A DNA stretch of 64,000 nucleotides from Thalassoglobus sp. JC818 (GCF_040717535.1 NZ_JBFEFI010000004.1:124001-188000), one strand, 5' to 3'. Positions 38,674 through 48,312 are shown, numbered from the stretch's first letter. The notes: a model not told the origin generated them from the sequence alone. Numbers and translations are program-made.

Positions 38674-38746
38674 TGACCCCAACGGGATTTGAACCCGTGT
38701 TACTGGACTGAAAATCCAATGTCCTAGGCCGCTAGACGATGGGGCC
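38674..38746 (-). tRNA. tRNA-Glu (anticodon UUC)
   Basis: The 73-nt sequence folds into a full cloverleaf. The acceptor pair is GGCCCCA / TGGGGTC with one G-U pair, the D-arm region is TCGTCTAGCGGCCTAGGA, the anticodon loop is TTTTCAG (anticodon TTC) and the T-arm contains GGTTCAAATCC. CCA is not encoded; the next bases are CCT. It is transcribed head-to-head with the Ser/Thr kinase gene. Confidence 0.95.
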
Positions 38747-38756
38747 AGCGAGACAT

Positions 38757-38784
38757 ACGGTATCGGCTGATTCGACAATGTCAA
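38757..38784 (-). promoter_or_regulatory. Probable promoter of tRNA-Glu
   Basis: On the minus strand there is a perfect -35 hexamer TTGACA (38784-38779) and, after 16 bp, a weak -10 TACCGT (38762-38757). It ends about 10 bp before the tRNA. Confidence 0.4.
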
Positions 38785-38837
38785 GCAGACCCATTCACGA
38801 AAATATCGCAAACTTCCAACAAAGTTCGAGGATCGCA

Positions 38838-40493
38838 GTGACACAACCTTCGGACACGCGAGATGAAACAATTGTTCGCATTCTCGACACGCTTTTGCAA
38901 AAAATGCACAGCGACAAGGCATTCAATCTCGAATCAGAATTGGAAAAACTTCCGGAATTTGCAGAGGAAATTCGTGAACTCTGGGCCACGATCATTGTTG
39001 CCGAGAACCTTCAGTCCCCGATTTTCGAAGCGGTCGATCTCCTGCAAGATGTCCCCGCGCGATCAACGGAACTACCTGAAATCAATGACTACGAGTTGAT
39101 TGCCGAGATTGGGCGCGGAGGCATGGGAGTTGTCTACAAAGCTCGACAACTCTCTCTCAACCGCACCGTCGCAATCAAGATGCTCCTGCAAGGGGCCACT
39201 GCGACAACCATCAATCACTTTCGATTTCAGAGTGAAGCAAAGTCAGCCGGCAGACTCGACCACCCCAACATTGTCTCGGTCTTCGAAACAGGGAACACCG
39301 ATGGGCACCCATTCTTCAGCATGCCGCTGATCAGTGGAACGACACTCGCCAAACGAATCGCAGAGGGCCCGTTGTCAAACCGTGAGTGCGCCGAACTCAT
39401 GATCCCAGTTTGTCGAGCGGTCGCCTATGCACACAGACAAGGGGTTCTCCACCGGGACCTCAAACCTTCCAACATTCTCATCGACGAAACCGGACGACCT
39501 TTCGTTTCCGACTTCGGATTGGCCAAACGTTTCGACACCCCTTCTCTTCCCCACGGGGAGAACTCCGAGACTCTCACGGAATCGGGAGCCATTCTGGGAA
39601 CCCCCGGCTACATGGCCCCCGAACAGGCTGCTGGTCAAAGAGAGCAAGTCGGACTCGCCACCGACATTTACTCTCTGGGAGCAATCCTCTACGCCTGCAT
39701 CACCGGTCGTGCTCCGTTCCAGTCTGCCACGCCGATCGACACGCTCATGATGATTCTCGAGCAGGACCCTCCCCCGCCGAGACTTCTCAATCCAGCTGTC
39801 GACGCAGATCTTGAGATGATCGTATTGAAAGCGATGCAAAAACCTGCTGACCTTCGTTACGCAACCGCCGACACACTCGCCGACGACCTGCAAGCGTTCC
39901 TGAATCATGAACCTGTCAGCGCGAGATCATCTCATTTCTCACAAGTGCTCAGCCGAGCTTTTCGTCCGACTCACCATATCAACGTTCTCGAAAACTGGGG
40001 CGTCCTCTGGATGTGGCACGCAGCTGTTCTTCTTTTTCTCTGCCTCGCAACTGAAGCCGTCCGCAGCAGCGGCATCAACTCTCGGATTCCGTACTTCGGA
40101 CTTTGGACCTTCGGCCTCGGAACATGGGCTGTCATTTTCTGGAACATTCGACGGCGATCGGGACCGGTGACCTTCGTCGAACGACAGATCGCTCACGTCT
40201 GGGCAGCCAGTATGGCGTGCTCAACGGGACTTTTCGGCATCGAATACCTTCTCGATCTTCCAGCACTGACACTCTCGCCCGTGCTCGCGCTGTTCGCGGG
40301 AGCTGTCTTCATCGCCAAAGCGGGCATTCTTTCGGGCGAGTTTTACTTCCACGCAGCCATTCTTTTTCTGACTGCCCTCCCGATGGCGATGTTCCCACAA
40401 TACGCACTCTCAATTTTCGGCGTGATCTCAGCAGGCACATTTTTCTTGCCAGGCTGGAAATTTCATCGAATCAAACACCGCAGTGAACGGTGA
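38838..40493 (+). CDS. Membrane Ser/Thr protein kinase
   Basis: The 551-residue protein has a short N-terminal part and a Hanks-type kinase domain: glycine loop IGRGGMGVVYKA, VAIKMLL (Lys), catalytic HRDLKPSN, SDFGLAKR and GTPGYMAPEQAAG. After the kinase, five or six hydrophobic segments form a membrane domain (for example LLFLCLATEAV and LALFAGAVFIAKAGIL). Planctomycetes have many such kinases; the substrates are unknown. The GTG at 38838 is chosen since GAGGA is 5 nt upstream and it leaves room for the tRNA promoter; an ATG at 38778 would lie within it. No phosphatase gene is adjacent. Confidence 0.9.
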   Translation: MTQPSDTRDETIVRILDTLLQKMHSDKAFNLESELEKLPEFAEEIRELWATIIVAENLQSPIFEAVDLLQDVPARSTELPEINDYELIAEIGRGGMGVVYKARQLSLNRTVAIKMLLQGATATTINHFRFQSEAKSAGRLDHPNIVSVFETGNTDGHPFFSMPLISGTTLAKRIAEGPLSNRECAELMIPVCRAVAYAHRQGVLHRDLKPSNILIDETGRPFVSDFGLAKRFDTPSLPHGENSETLTESGAILGTPGYMAPEQAAGQREQVGLATDIYSLGAILYACITGRAPFQSATPIDTLMMILEQDPPPPRLLNPAVDADLEMIVLKAMQKPADLRYATADTLADDLQAFLNHEPVSARSSHFSQVLSRAFRPTHHINVLENWGVLWMWHAAVLLFLCLATEAVRSSGINSRIPYFGLWTFGLGTWAVIFWNIRRRSGPVTFVERQIAHVWAASMACSTGLFGIEYLLDLPALTLSPVLALFAGAVFIAKAGILSGEFYFHAAILFLTALPMAMFPQYALSIFGVISAGTFFLPGWKFHRIKHRSER

Positions 40494-40646
40494 ACACCTC
40501 GCGGACTCGTGCTTTCCTTCGGTCCAAACGGAATTTTCGATAGCGTCAGATCATTTCGAATTTCGTTCAAATTCCTCTCATCCGAACGAAGCTCCACAGT
40601 CGATACCGAAGAAGATTCTCTGGCTCATCACGAAAGGGGGGATGTG

Positions 40647-42545
40647 ATGCGCATTCAACAACCGCGCTTGCGCGGACGCATTGCTGGACTTGTACTCGCG
40701 GCAACTTGTGCTTCCGGTCTTCAGATGACTGGCTGCGCTCGTCCATCGCCACGACACTTGGGCGCTGTTCTCACGAAAAAGTCACGGGCTGAGGCAACCA
40801 CTCCGCAGGAAACCGCTGCGCCATCGTTGCGCAGTACGCAGCACTCTCCGGGCCCAGATTTCGTTTCTGTTGACGATGCATCCAGCAAAACGTCACGAAC
40901 TTCGCTCCCGTCGCGAAGAAGCCAGCATCCACTTGCATCCAATTCGATCGACCCACTTTCCAATCCGCATCCTGATCCGTTTCTGGGACTCGATGAAATT
41001 CGGTTCCCTCAAGAAACACGAACGGTTTCGGGAAGCGAGACCACCAGCAGCGCTGCGACATCTTCGGGTATCGCTTTCCGCGAACCCGCTTCCGGGAACG
41101 GAATTCAACAGGTCAACCAATCCGTTCGGGAAGATCTGGAATCGCTCATCCGCACCGACTCAGCACGCCCATTCCCCGGATTTGCATCCACAGCGACACC
41201 TGCCCCATCGCAACCGGTCCATCCGATTGCAGAGAGCAGCGAAGCAACAGCACCAGCTGAGACCGTTGTCTTGAAGCATCAAATTGTTCAAGTCGACGAA
41301 GAAGTGCCAAGCAACGCTTTCAACTCACAGGCACAGCCAACTGCAGCAGCAGAAAAACCGCAAGTCGTCGCGCAAGCTGATCCATCTTTCGGAGCACCAG
41401 CGACAGAAGAAGTGCAGCAGCAGAGAGTTCAATTCGCTGAAGCTCAACAGCACTCGCATCCGGAATCCTCGCAACTTGCTGAAATTCAACCGCGAAGATC
41501 GGCAATCAAACGAGTCAACGACGAAGAGATCACGCCGGTCACTCGCGAAACAAGCGCACGAGATCGGATGGAACAACTCATCTCGATGGCACGCACGCAT
41601 CAGATGAGAGGCGAAACTCACGCAGCTTACCGAAGTGCATTGCTCGCCAAGCACATCGCTGACAAACACGAGTTGACGATTGGAGTTCTCGATCAGTGTC
41701 CAGTGGCACTCTGCGAAGAAATCGCCGGACAACTATGGGGTTCGCCATCGAACTACCCACTTCCTCATGAAGGTAAACAGCCGTCAGCGATCCCAAGCAT
41801 CAAGCCAAAAGAACAATCGAGCGCAATCCACCAGAAAGTGTTCGCGGACAAGACCAAGGCACCGTCTTGGGAACAATTCGCAGACAATTCAGCACCCTCT
41901 TTCGGCGATCACGATACAGCTTCACCAGCCAGAAAACTTGAACCAGCTACTGGCAGTGGAAGCCCGCTCGCCGACGGTACTGTTCCACCAATGGAAGCAG
42001 TTCCGGAAACGGAAATTGCCGAAGCGTTCTCGCTCGAACCTGTTGCTGATCCGGACATGCCAACCGCAGCACCAACACCCAGCGACTTTGGACTGGCCAA
42101 CCGCGATGCGAATGCCGCAGAAATCCCTGTCGTGACAAATAGTCAGTCGGAAGACCTGCAGCCAACTGTCGCCGGCACTGATTCCGAAGCTCAGACTTAT
42201 CCGGACCGAGCAGTCCCTCTGTTTGAATCCTTCGAGCAGACCAAGCCGACCGACAAAGCAGTGGCAAAGTCATCGACGATAACTCCAAAAGCTGCTGAAC
42301 CGGCAATCGCCAAAGCTTCGGCAAAGCCAGAAGCTTCCGTCAGCCCAAGTGGAGCGAAAGCGAACGCAATGACCGCGTCGACGAATCTTCGGTGGGGAAC
42401 AATGGCTTTTATCATGGCGACTGTGCTCACGATGATCGGAGCCCGCCTGAACCGAGCGAAACCGGCCAAAGAAGAAGCAGCCTCCGAAGAGGCGACTGCT
42501 GATTCAACAAAGAAGGTCGAGTTGAAAATCCGTCGCGCAGCTTAG
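40647..42545 (+). CDS. Large low-complexity lipoprotein with C-terminal membrane helix
   Basis: The 632-residue protein has a lipoprotein-like signal peptide ending in LQMTGC. Its long body is poor in hydrophobic residues and rich in Ala, Ser, Pro, Glu, Gln and Thr, and is probably disordered. One helical segment is ARDRMEQLISMARTHQMRGE. Near the C-terminus there is one hydrophobic segment (MAFIMATVLTMIGA) followed by a charged tail, so it may span the envelope or sit in the inner membrane. I recognise no domain. The start is set by the GGGGGG ribosome site 6 nt upstream. It is close to the kinase on the same strand (153 bp). Confidence 0.72.
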   Translation: MRIQQPRLRGRIAGLVLAATCASGLQMTGCARPSPRHLGAVLTKKSRAEATTPQETAAPSLRSTQHSPGPDFVSVDDASSKTSRTSLPSRRSQHPLASNSIDPLSNPHPDPFLGLDEIRFPQETRTVSGSETTSSAATSSGIAFREPASGNGIQQVNQSVREDLESLIRTDSARPFPGFASTATPAPSQPVHPIAESSEATAPAETVVLKHQIVQVDEEVPSNAFNSQAQPTAAAEKPQVVAQADPSFGAPATEEVQQQRVQFAEAQQHSHPESSQLAEIQPRRSAIKRVNDEEITPVTRETSARDRMEQLISMARTHQMRGETHAAYRSALLAKHIADKHELTIGVLDQCPVALCEEIAGQLWGSPSNYPLPHEGKQPSAIPSIKPKEQSSAIHQKVFADKTKAPSWEQFADNSAPSFGDHDTASPARKLEPATGSGSPLADGTVPPMEAVPETEIAEAFSLEPVADPDMPTAAPTPSDFGLANRDANAAEIPVVTNSQSEDLQPTVAGTDSEAQTYPDRAVPLFESFEQTKPTDKAVAKSSTITPKAAEPAIAKASAKPEASVSPSGAKANAMTASTNLRWGTMAFIMATVLTMIGARLNRAKPAKEEAASEEATADSTKKVELKIRRAA

Positions 42546-42780
42546 TGATGTGAGACAGGTATCGTTTTCGTTTGGCGAATTCGAATCGAAATTCTCGTTT
42601 CCGAACAGTGCCGAGCGATTTCAACCTCTCCGTCAGGCACCGAGCGTAACAGTTGAGACGGTTATTCGGGATCAATCCGCCTTCGCCCATCTTCAATTCA
42701 CTGGTCGGCCCGTCGAACGGAACCATTGTGATCTAGCATATCTGCAAGTGAACAGATAATTCCTGCAGAGAACTGTGACA

Positions 42781-43134
42781 ATGTCTAACGATCCTGGTGC
42801 TCGTCCCAGTATGGATGATCTTCGTTCGGTGCTGGAGAGTATTAACCAGTCCGACGCGAATCACGAACGCAGCGCGGAACGACTTCAGCTTTCAGTCCCG
42901 GCTGAAGTCACCACATTACGTGGCAACACCATCTCCACGATGACCCGAGAAATCAGCCGCTTCGGGATTGGACTGCTCCACAAGGGGCAAATCAATCCGG
43001 GCGAAGTCACCGTTCGAATGGCGAGCGAAACACGTCAATTCGAATACCGCGTGCTCATCGAATGGTGTCGACCGTGCGATGGAGGAATGTTTATCAGCGG
43101 CGGTCGCTTTCTTGCTCGTCGCGACGCAGAGTAG
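42781..43134 (+). CDS. PilZ-like domain protein
   Basis: The 117-residue protein fits the PilZ fold: RSAERLQLSVPAEV carries the RxxxR motif, and EISRFGIGLL replaces the usual (D/N)xSxxG, with Glu in the first position. PilZ domains bind cyclic di-GMP; with this substitution binding is uncertain. It is cytoplasmic, and no diguanylate cyclase is near. The ATG at 42781 lacks a strong ribosome site. Confidence 0.65.
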   Translation: MSNDPGARPSMDDLRSVLESINQSDANHERSAERLQLSVPAEVTTLRGNTISTMTREISRFGIGLLHKGQINPGEVTVRMASETRQFEYRVLIEWCRPCDGGMFISGGRFLARRDAE

Positions 43135-43316
43135 GAATTCTTCCCGCAACACTCGCCTCAAAATTCCCGCATTCACTCTCGTTTCCGCGACAGTCAGAGT
43201 TTCTTCCTCTGACCAGTTGAGAGCATAGCTGCGCTCACGATCAGAACTCGCCTGCACTGAACTTCTCATAATCGAAGACGTGACCAGTGCAAGCGAGGAG
43301 ATCCGGTAAGTGAATG

Positions 43317-43342
43317 CCGCTCCGTAAGACTTGACGGAGCGG
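43317..43342 (-). terminator. Hairpin downstream of the esterase/SMP-30 gene
   Basis: CCGCTCCGT (43317-43325) and ACGGAGCGG (43334-43342) form a 9-bp stem with an 8-nt loop. It lies between convergent genes; there is no U-tract. Confidence 0.5.
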
Positions 43343-43347
43343 ATTGC

Positions 43348-45093
43348 CTATAAGCTTGGCTTCGGCTGCTTGACTGCCGGTTCCCACGGACGAACACCTG
43401 TGGCTTTGATCTTTCGGCAGAACACTTTGTCCCCACAAGTGACGTAGAGCAGATCCAGATTCTCACCACCGAAAACAGCGTTCGAGAGCCAGGCATCTTG
43501 AGGTTTGTCGATGATGAAATGGACTCGCCCCAGCTGGTCGAGGACTTGCAAGCCGACGCGAGTGGTGACGTACGTTCTGCCTTCGGTATCGACGGTCATT
43601 CCGTCTGCTCCGCTCTTTAATTCCTGATCTTCAAGGTGCAGATGCCCGTAGACTTGCTTGTTCTGCAGTTGGCTGTCTTCGTCCAGAGTGAATGAGTATG
43701 TGAATCGACCATCGGTGTCCGCAACGGTGAGGGTCGCCTGATCCGGCGAAACAATGATTCCATTAGGACGGGCAATCCCTTCGTCAGCCAATGTCACATT
43801 CCCTTCAGCATCGAATCGCCAGACCTTCTTGTTCTGCGGGTCTGTGAAAAAACCGACTCCATTTGGAAGGACCACGAGGTCATTGGACGGGTACCCTTCG
43901 CAGACAACTTCTTCTTCGCCGTCGAGTGTGTACCGGACGATTTTTTTTGTTCCGTTTTGACACCCGTACAACTTCTGGTCAGCACCGAACATTAATCCAT
44001 TGATCCCGGAACTGTTCTCGACGAAGACAGACTTGTTCCCAGATCGATCCACTTTGTGAATCGTCCCATTGGGGATATCGGTGAAGTACAGATTGCCATC
44101 GCCATCGATCGCCGGCCCTTCGGTGAATCGATGGTCGCTGCTGACCTCAACCCATTCCTCTCCAGGAATCAGCAAATCCGTGCGCCGCCCTTCAGTCGTC
44201 CCAGCAGTCACTTCGCCGGGATAGCCTTCCCACAACCACTTCAACGCTTCAGGCATAATTGAAGCAGCATGCTTTGAGTTGTGCCCGCCATCGCCCCAGG
44301 CATGGTTGACTTCGTAGCCGGAGAATTTCAAAGCGGACAACATCGCCTCATTCGCAACGAACCATTCTCCACCGTAGAGATTGAGATCCGTGCTTCCATC
44401 CTGCAGAAAGACGCGAAGCGGCTTCGGTTCGTGCTTACGAACCATCACAGGATAAGCATCACCACCGCGTAGACCGACGAACGTTCCAATCGTGCTCAGC
44501 ACACGTCGAAACTGATCGGGACGTTCCCAGGCAACAGTGAAAGCACAGATTCCCCCGGAACTCGCACCAGCGATGGCGCGATCATTGGGGTCGTCGCTCA
44601 GCGAGTAATCCTTGCCGACTTCAGGAAGGATTTCCTCAACAAGAAAATTCGCATAGCGATCGCCGAGACTGTCGTATTCGAAGCTTCGATTGAAACGCGG
44701 CTGCGCCTGATCGTTCGCAGCTGGAACGACACCAGGACTGATGAAGATTCCAATTTGAACTGGGATCTCTTTCTTATGAATCAAATTGTCGAGCACGGGA
44801 AGCAGGTGCCATCCCTTCGCGCGGTTGATTCCATCTTGAACCACGAAGACGCACGCTTTCTGAGAAGGGTCATACTGCTGTGGAACGTAAATCCAATAGT
44901 CACGCACAGTGCCGGGAAAGATCTTGCTGTGCCATTGAATCGGCCCGATCACTTTTCCTTCCGGAACGCCATCCTGCCGGATCGAATCTTCGGTGAGTGG
45001 ATATTCCGTTTCCGCGAGGACTGTTCGCCCCGAAGCCCCGCCAAATACGGCACACATCACAAATCCGCAAAGAAGAAAACGCAGAACGCTCAT
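43348..45093 (-). CDS. Secreted esterase (Fes/enterochelin-esterase type) fused to SMP-30/gluconolactonase domain
   Basis: The 581-residue protein has a signal peptide and two domains. The first (about residues 35-300) is an alpha/beta hydrolase of the putative esterase family, with nucleophile Ser in IAGASSGG and His in WGDGGHNSKH. The second (about 310-575) is a six-bladed propeller of the SMP-30/gluconolactonase type, with FTEGPAIDGDGNLYFTDIPNG, SSGINGLMFG and DGMTVDTEGRTYV. The pairing suggests that an ester or lactone of a sugar acid is opened and hydrolysed in the periplasm. GAGGA lies upstream of the ATG. It is convergent with the PilZ-like gene and close to the histidine kinase gene (96 bp) on the same strand. 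Confidence 0.88.
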   Translation of the reverse strand: MSVLRFLLCGFVMCAVFGGASGRTVLAETEYPLTEDSIRQDGVPEGKVIGPIQWHSKIFPGTVRDYWIYVPQQYDPSQKACVFVVQDGINRAKGWHLLPVLDNLIHKKEIPVQIGIFISPGVVPAANDQAQPRFNRSFEYDSLGDRYANFLVEEILPEVGKDYSLSDDPNDRAIAGASSGGICAFTVAWERPDQFRRVLSTIGTFVGLRGGDAYPVMVRKHEPKPLRVFLQDGSTDLNLYGGEWFVANEAMLSALKFSGYEVNHAWGDGGHNSKHAASIMPEALKWLWEGYPGEVTAGTTEGRRTDLLIPGEEWVEVSSDHRFTEGPAIDGDGNLYFTDIPNGTIHKVDRSGNKSVFVENSSGINGLMFGADQKLYGCQNGTKKIVRYTLDGEEEVVCEGYPSNDLVVLPNGVGFFTDPQNKKVWRFDAEGNVTLADEGIARPNGIIVSPDQATLTVADTDGRFTYSFTLDEDSQLQNKQVYGHLHLEDQELKSGADGMTVDTEGRTYVTTRVGLQVLDQLGRVHFIIDKPQDAWLSNAVFGGENLDLLYVTCGDKVFCRKIKATGVRPWEPAVKQPKPSL

Positions 45094-45189
45094 GCTGATT
45101 CTTTCCTCAGAAACCCGAACAAATCAAACAAGCTGGATGCTAGTTCAAGTCCAGACAAAGTGCGATCGACTCAGCTCGCGCATGAGATG

Positions 45190-46494
45190 CTATTGGATAA
45201 TCGGCAACGTCACGCGGAAGACTGTTCCAACACCGGGCGTCGACTGAACAAGAGACATTGTCCCCCCAGCGGAGCGAGTGATATTTCGGCAGACAAATAA
45301 CCCCAACCCGGTACCATTCGACTTCGTCGTGTAATACGGCTGAAAGAGTTGCTCCTGAGATTCGAACGGAATCCCGCACCCATCGTCTGCGACATCGATT
45401 TCGAGCGAATCATTCTGAACCCGAACGATGATTTCGATCATCCCGCCTTCTTCAGTCGCATCGAGCCCATTCAAAATCAGGTTCAGAAAAACTTGAAGAA
45501 TCTCATCACGAACGGCCGTCACTCGCGGCAAATTCTCCGGAAACTCCGTCTTGATCGTCTTGCCTTTTTTCCGCTTGTAGTACTTCGCGATATCCAGAGC
45601 ATTGCGAATCACTTCATGAATATCGATTCGCTGAGACATCTTCGTCCCGGGCCGAGAGAACTCAATCAACTCGCGAAGCGTGCGTTGAATTCGGCGAAGC
45701 TGCTCGTCGATCAATTTCAACCGGTCCTTCGATTCCGGATCGAGTTCCTGTCGATTCATCATTTGAACGAGGGAACTGATTGCCGTGAGCGGATTCCCGA
45801 CTTCGTGAGCAATCCCCGCAGCGAGGAGGCCAAACGCTGCCTGCTTTTCCTGCTGAACAAGAATCGCCTGAGACTCCTGAAGCTCTTCCGTTCGCCGCTG
45901 GATTCTGCCTTCAAGTTCTTGATTGAGCAGCGTCAGTTTGCGACCTGTTTGCCTCAAGAGATTGGAGAGTGCAGTCCCCGCCCAAGTGACCCAGCCCATG
46001 AAGATCAGCATCAACACCAGCGACACATAATCTTCGCGAGTTAATGCGGCCGGCTCAAAAGCCAACGTTGAATAGCTGACTGCGTGCAAAGCGAATGTTG
46101 AATACGTGACCGAAGGCGAATACCGCAACGAACAAACCAGAAGCGAGAGAAAGTAATACAGCCGGAACGGACTGTTGATTCCCTCATCGTAGTGACAGAG
46201 AAGGCCGATAAAGACAGCCTCCATGAACGACACCACTAACGGAAAGCGGCTGAAAAAGACCTCACCCCGATAGTGCCACGCCAAGTCAAACAAAGCATAG
46301 ACAGCCCCGACCGTCAGAATTCCGTTGAGGTACGGCTGAGTTGGTGTCGGTGAAAGAAAATTGACGAGCAGATAACCAACGATCAGCCCGAACCACCGGA
46401 TGCGAAGCGTGATCGATTCCGCTCGCAGCTGCCAATTGGCTTCAATGGTCAGATCAGAATCAGGAAAGTCATCAATTGGCTCAGCGTCATTCAT
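45190..46494 (-). CDS. Membrane sensor histidine kinase
   Basis: The 434-residue protein has an N-terminal membrane region of about five or six helices (residues 30-180), a coiled-coil linker (about 185-220) and a HisKA/HATPase kinase core. The phospho-acceptor is His230 (AGIAHEVGNPLTAI), and the ATP site has NLILNGLDAT, DDGCGIP and GTGLGLFVCRN. The membrane part resembles sensing domains without a periplasmic loop. No receiver gene is adjacent, so it is an orphan; the single-domain response regulator at 51.4 kb could be a partner but that is only a guess. Confidence 0.9.
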   Translation of the reverse strand: MNDAEPIDDFPDSDLTIEANWQLRAESITLRIRWFGLIVGYLLVNFLSPTPTQPYLNGILTVGAVYALFDLAWHYRGEVFFSRFPLVVSFMEAVFIGLLCHYDEGINSPFRLYYFLSLLVCSLRYSPSVTYSTFALHAVSYSTLAFEPAALTREDYVSLVLMLIFMGWVTWAGTALSNLLRQTGRKLTLLNQELEGRIQRRTEELQESQAILVQQEKQAAFGLLAAGIAHEVGNPLTAISSLVQMMNRQELDPESKDRLKLIDEQLRRIQRTLRELIEFSRPGTKMSQRIDIHEVIRNALDIAKYYKRKKGKTIKTEFPENLPRVTAVRDEILQVFLNLILNGLDATEEGGMIEIIVRVQNDSLEIDVADDGCGIPFESQEQLFQPYYTTKSNGTGLGLFVCRNITRSAGGTMSLVQSTPGVGTVFRVTLPIIQ

Positions 46495-46677
46495 CTGTTG
46501 CCTGAAAATCAGTGAGCAAGGATTCCAGTTGAAAGCCCAATTCTAAAGAACGATGCTCCTTTTTGTGCACTCAGCTGAACCTGTTTTGATTTGTGTTTTT
46601 CACTTTTCTTCAAGCAATTTTTTGGAAGCACTGAGAGCCCACTCGTCCCAATCAACGTGCGATCGAATCACTGACGT

Positions 46678-47322
46678 TTAGGCTCGAGCAGCATTCTTAA
46701 CAGGAATCAGTTTCGGAATCGGAATTCGAACACCGACCACATCGCCATGACGTTTTTGCAGCTCTTCAAAATCACAATGCAAGAATGAGTACAACGATTC
46801 AGGCGGCCGCATCGCCAGATATTCGCGAGCGAAGACTTCCATCTGACCATCATACTCTTGCTGCGAATGGGTGTGCACATGGCACCGCCCCGAGAACCGG
46901 CGAATATCCCCATCAAACTTTGGGCTGATGTGGTAGAGCTCGTGCAGAACCGTGACCATCTTTTCCTGAAACGATTGGTCCAGGAACCGCGGCAGATAGA
47001 AAGTAAGAATGTATTTCATCTCACGTTTCGCAAGATACAGCCGCTGCACCGTCCATATCTGACCGTTCCGGCGCCAGGTTAATGCCCCGTTTTCAAACCG
47101 CATCGGAGTCAACTTGGCTTGCAAGCCGTGCAAAACTCGAGAACGGGCTTGCGCGAAGCTGACAGCAACTTCTGCCATATCAATATGCAGGAACGCTTCG
47201 TGTCGATTAGTGATGTCTTCACAGAGTTGCGACATCGCTTCGGTAAAATCGAACGGACCAAGTGCCGAGCGAAGTCGAGTCAAACGCGCCACAACAGCTT
47301 CCTTTCGCAATGGCGTCAGCAT
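46678..47322 (-). CDS. Putative zincin-type metallopeptidase
   Basis: The 214-residue protein contains HELYH (in KMVTVLHELYHISPKFDGDI), the HExxH zinc site, followed by RCHVHTHSQQEYD. This resembles small predicted metallopeptidases with unknown substrate. There is no signal peptide. It is downstream of the rplQ terminator on the same strand. The ATG at 47322 and GTG at 47355 are both possible starts; neither has a good ribosome site. Confidence 0.65.
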   Translation of the reverse strand: MLTPLRKEAVVARLTRLRSALGPFDFTEAMSQLCEDITNRHEAFLHIDMAEVAVSFAQARSRVLHGLQAKLTPMRFENGALTWRRNGQIWTVQRLYLAKREMKYILTFYLPRFLDQSFQEKMVTVLHELYHISPKFDGDIRRFSGRCHVHTHSQQEYDGQMEVFAREYLAMRPPESLYSFLHCDFEELQKRHGDVVGVRIPIPKLIPVKNAARA

Positions 47323-47563
47323 CCGCAACAGCACGATTCCAACCGCGCGAGCCACCTTGAAAGGTACGACCTCGTTGCAAACCCTGAATTCCTTCGGTGG
47401 GCAATATTACACCCTTCGCCCACTTCTGAAAACGCAACTTTCAATTGAGCGTCACATCTCAGAACCGACTCGTCGATCAAGAGTGCTGTACCCCAAGGTG
47501 TTAAAGAATCGGCGAAAGGCTTTCAAATGCAGAAAACCAGACTCGAAACCTTACCTGATCCGA

Positions 47564-47598
47564 CAAAAAAAGAGGCTGCGACGATATCGCAGCCTCTT
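47564..47598 (-). terminator. Intrinsic terminator of the ribosomal-protein operon
   Basis: A 12-bp stem (AAGAGGCTGCGA, 47570-47581, with TCGCAGCCTCTT, 47587-47598) with a 5-nt loop is followed on the minus strand by seven T residues. It is 34 bp past the rplQ stop codon and is a textbook rho-independent terminator. Confidence 0.92.
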
Positions 47599-47631
47599 CT
47601 TAATTGAATCAAAATCACACAGAGTTCAACT

Positions 47632-48312
47632 CTATGACGACTTTTCTTCGTCGTCTCCAGCCGCTTCTTCTGTGCTCGCTGCCTCAGCAGATGCTTCGGT
47701 TTCATCGACTTCTGGAGCCGAATCTTCCGCCGCGAAGTTTTCTTCATCGTCTTCGACAACAACAGGAGCGACACTGCGTTGCTTCACGCGATCGCGTTCA
47801 CCGACGAATTCAATGAGTGCCTGTTTACCAGCATCGCCGAGACGGACTTTCGCGAGTTGAACAACTCGTGTGTATCCGCCATTGCGATCAGCAAATCGTT
47901 CGGCCAATTCTGAGAACAGGATATCAACAGCTTCCTTGTCGCGAAGCATCGAAAACGCGCGGCGACGATAGGTCACTGCTGGAGCGATGGCTTGTGCCCA
48001 CTGCTCCCATTCATTCGATCCGCGCCACTTCTTCCAAGCGTCGCTGCCTTTTTCTGCGGTCGTGGCGAACTGGGCTGCTCGCTCCTCGTGTGGGGCTGCC
48101 TTCTTCGCAATTGTCACGAGCCGTTCGACGAATGGTCGAAGTTCTTTGGCTTTGGCAACCGTGGTCACGATTCGACCGGAAACCTTAGGTGCACCTTCGG
48201 CATCTTCGTCGATTCGCACAGTCTTGATCAGACTTGCAGCCATGTTTCGAAACATCGCTTTACGATGGCTCGAATTGCGACCGAGCTTCCGGCCTCTCAT
48301 CAGGTGTCGCAT
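47632..48312 (-). CDS. rplQ: 50S ribosomal protein L17 (extended form)
   Basis: The start [25 protein letters not shown] and [28 protein letters not shown] are clear L17. At 226 residues it is about 100 longer than E. coli L17. One insertion of about 13 residues lies near residues 33-46, a second of about 35 residues near 74-108 (contains [16 protein letters not shown]), and an acidic tail of 45 residues (Glu, Asp, Ala, Ser) follows. L17 sits at the exit-tunnel side of the large subunit, so the extra parts could contact nascent-chain factors. It is last in the rpmJ-rpsM-rpsK-rpoA-rplQ set. Confidence 0.95.
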   Translation of the reverse strand: MRHLMRGRKLGRNSSHRKAMFRNMAASLIKTVRIDEDAEGAPKVSGRIVTTVAKAKELRPFVERLVTIAKKAAPHEERAAQFATTAEKGSDAWKKWRGSNEWEQWAQAIAPAVTYRRRAFSMLRDKEAVDILFSELAERFADRNGGYTRVVQLAKVRLGDAGKQALIEFVGERDRVKQRSVAPVVVEDDEENFAAEDSAPEVDETEASAEAASTEEAAGDDEEKSS

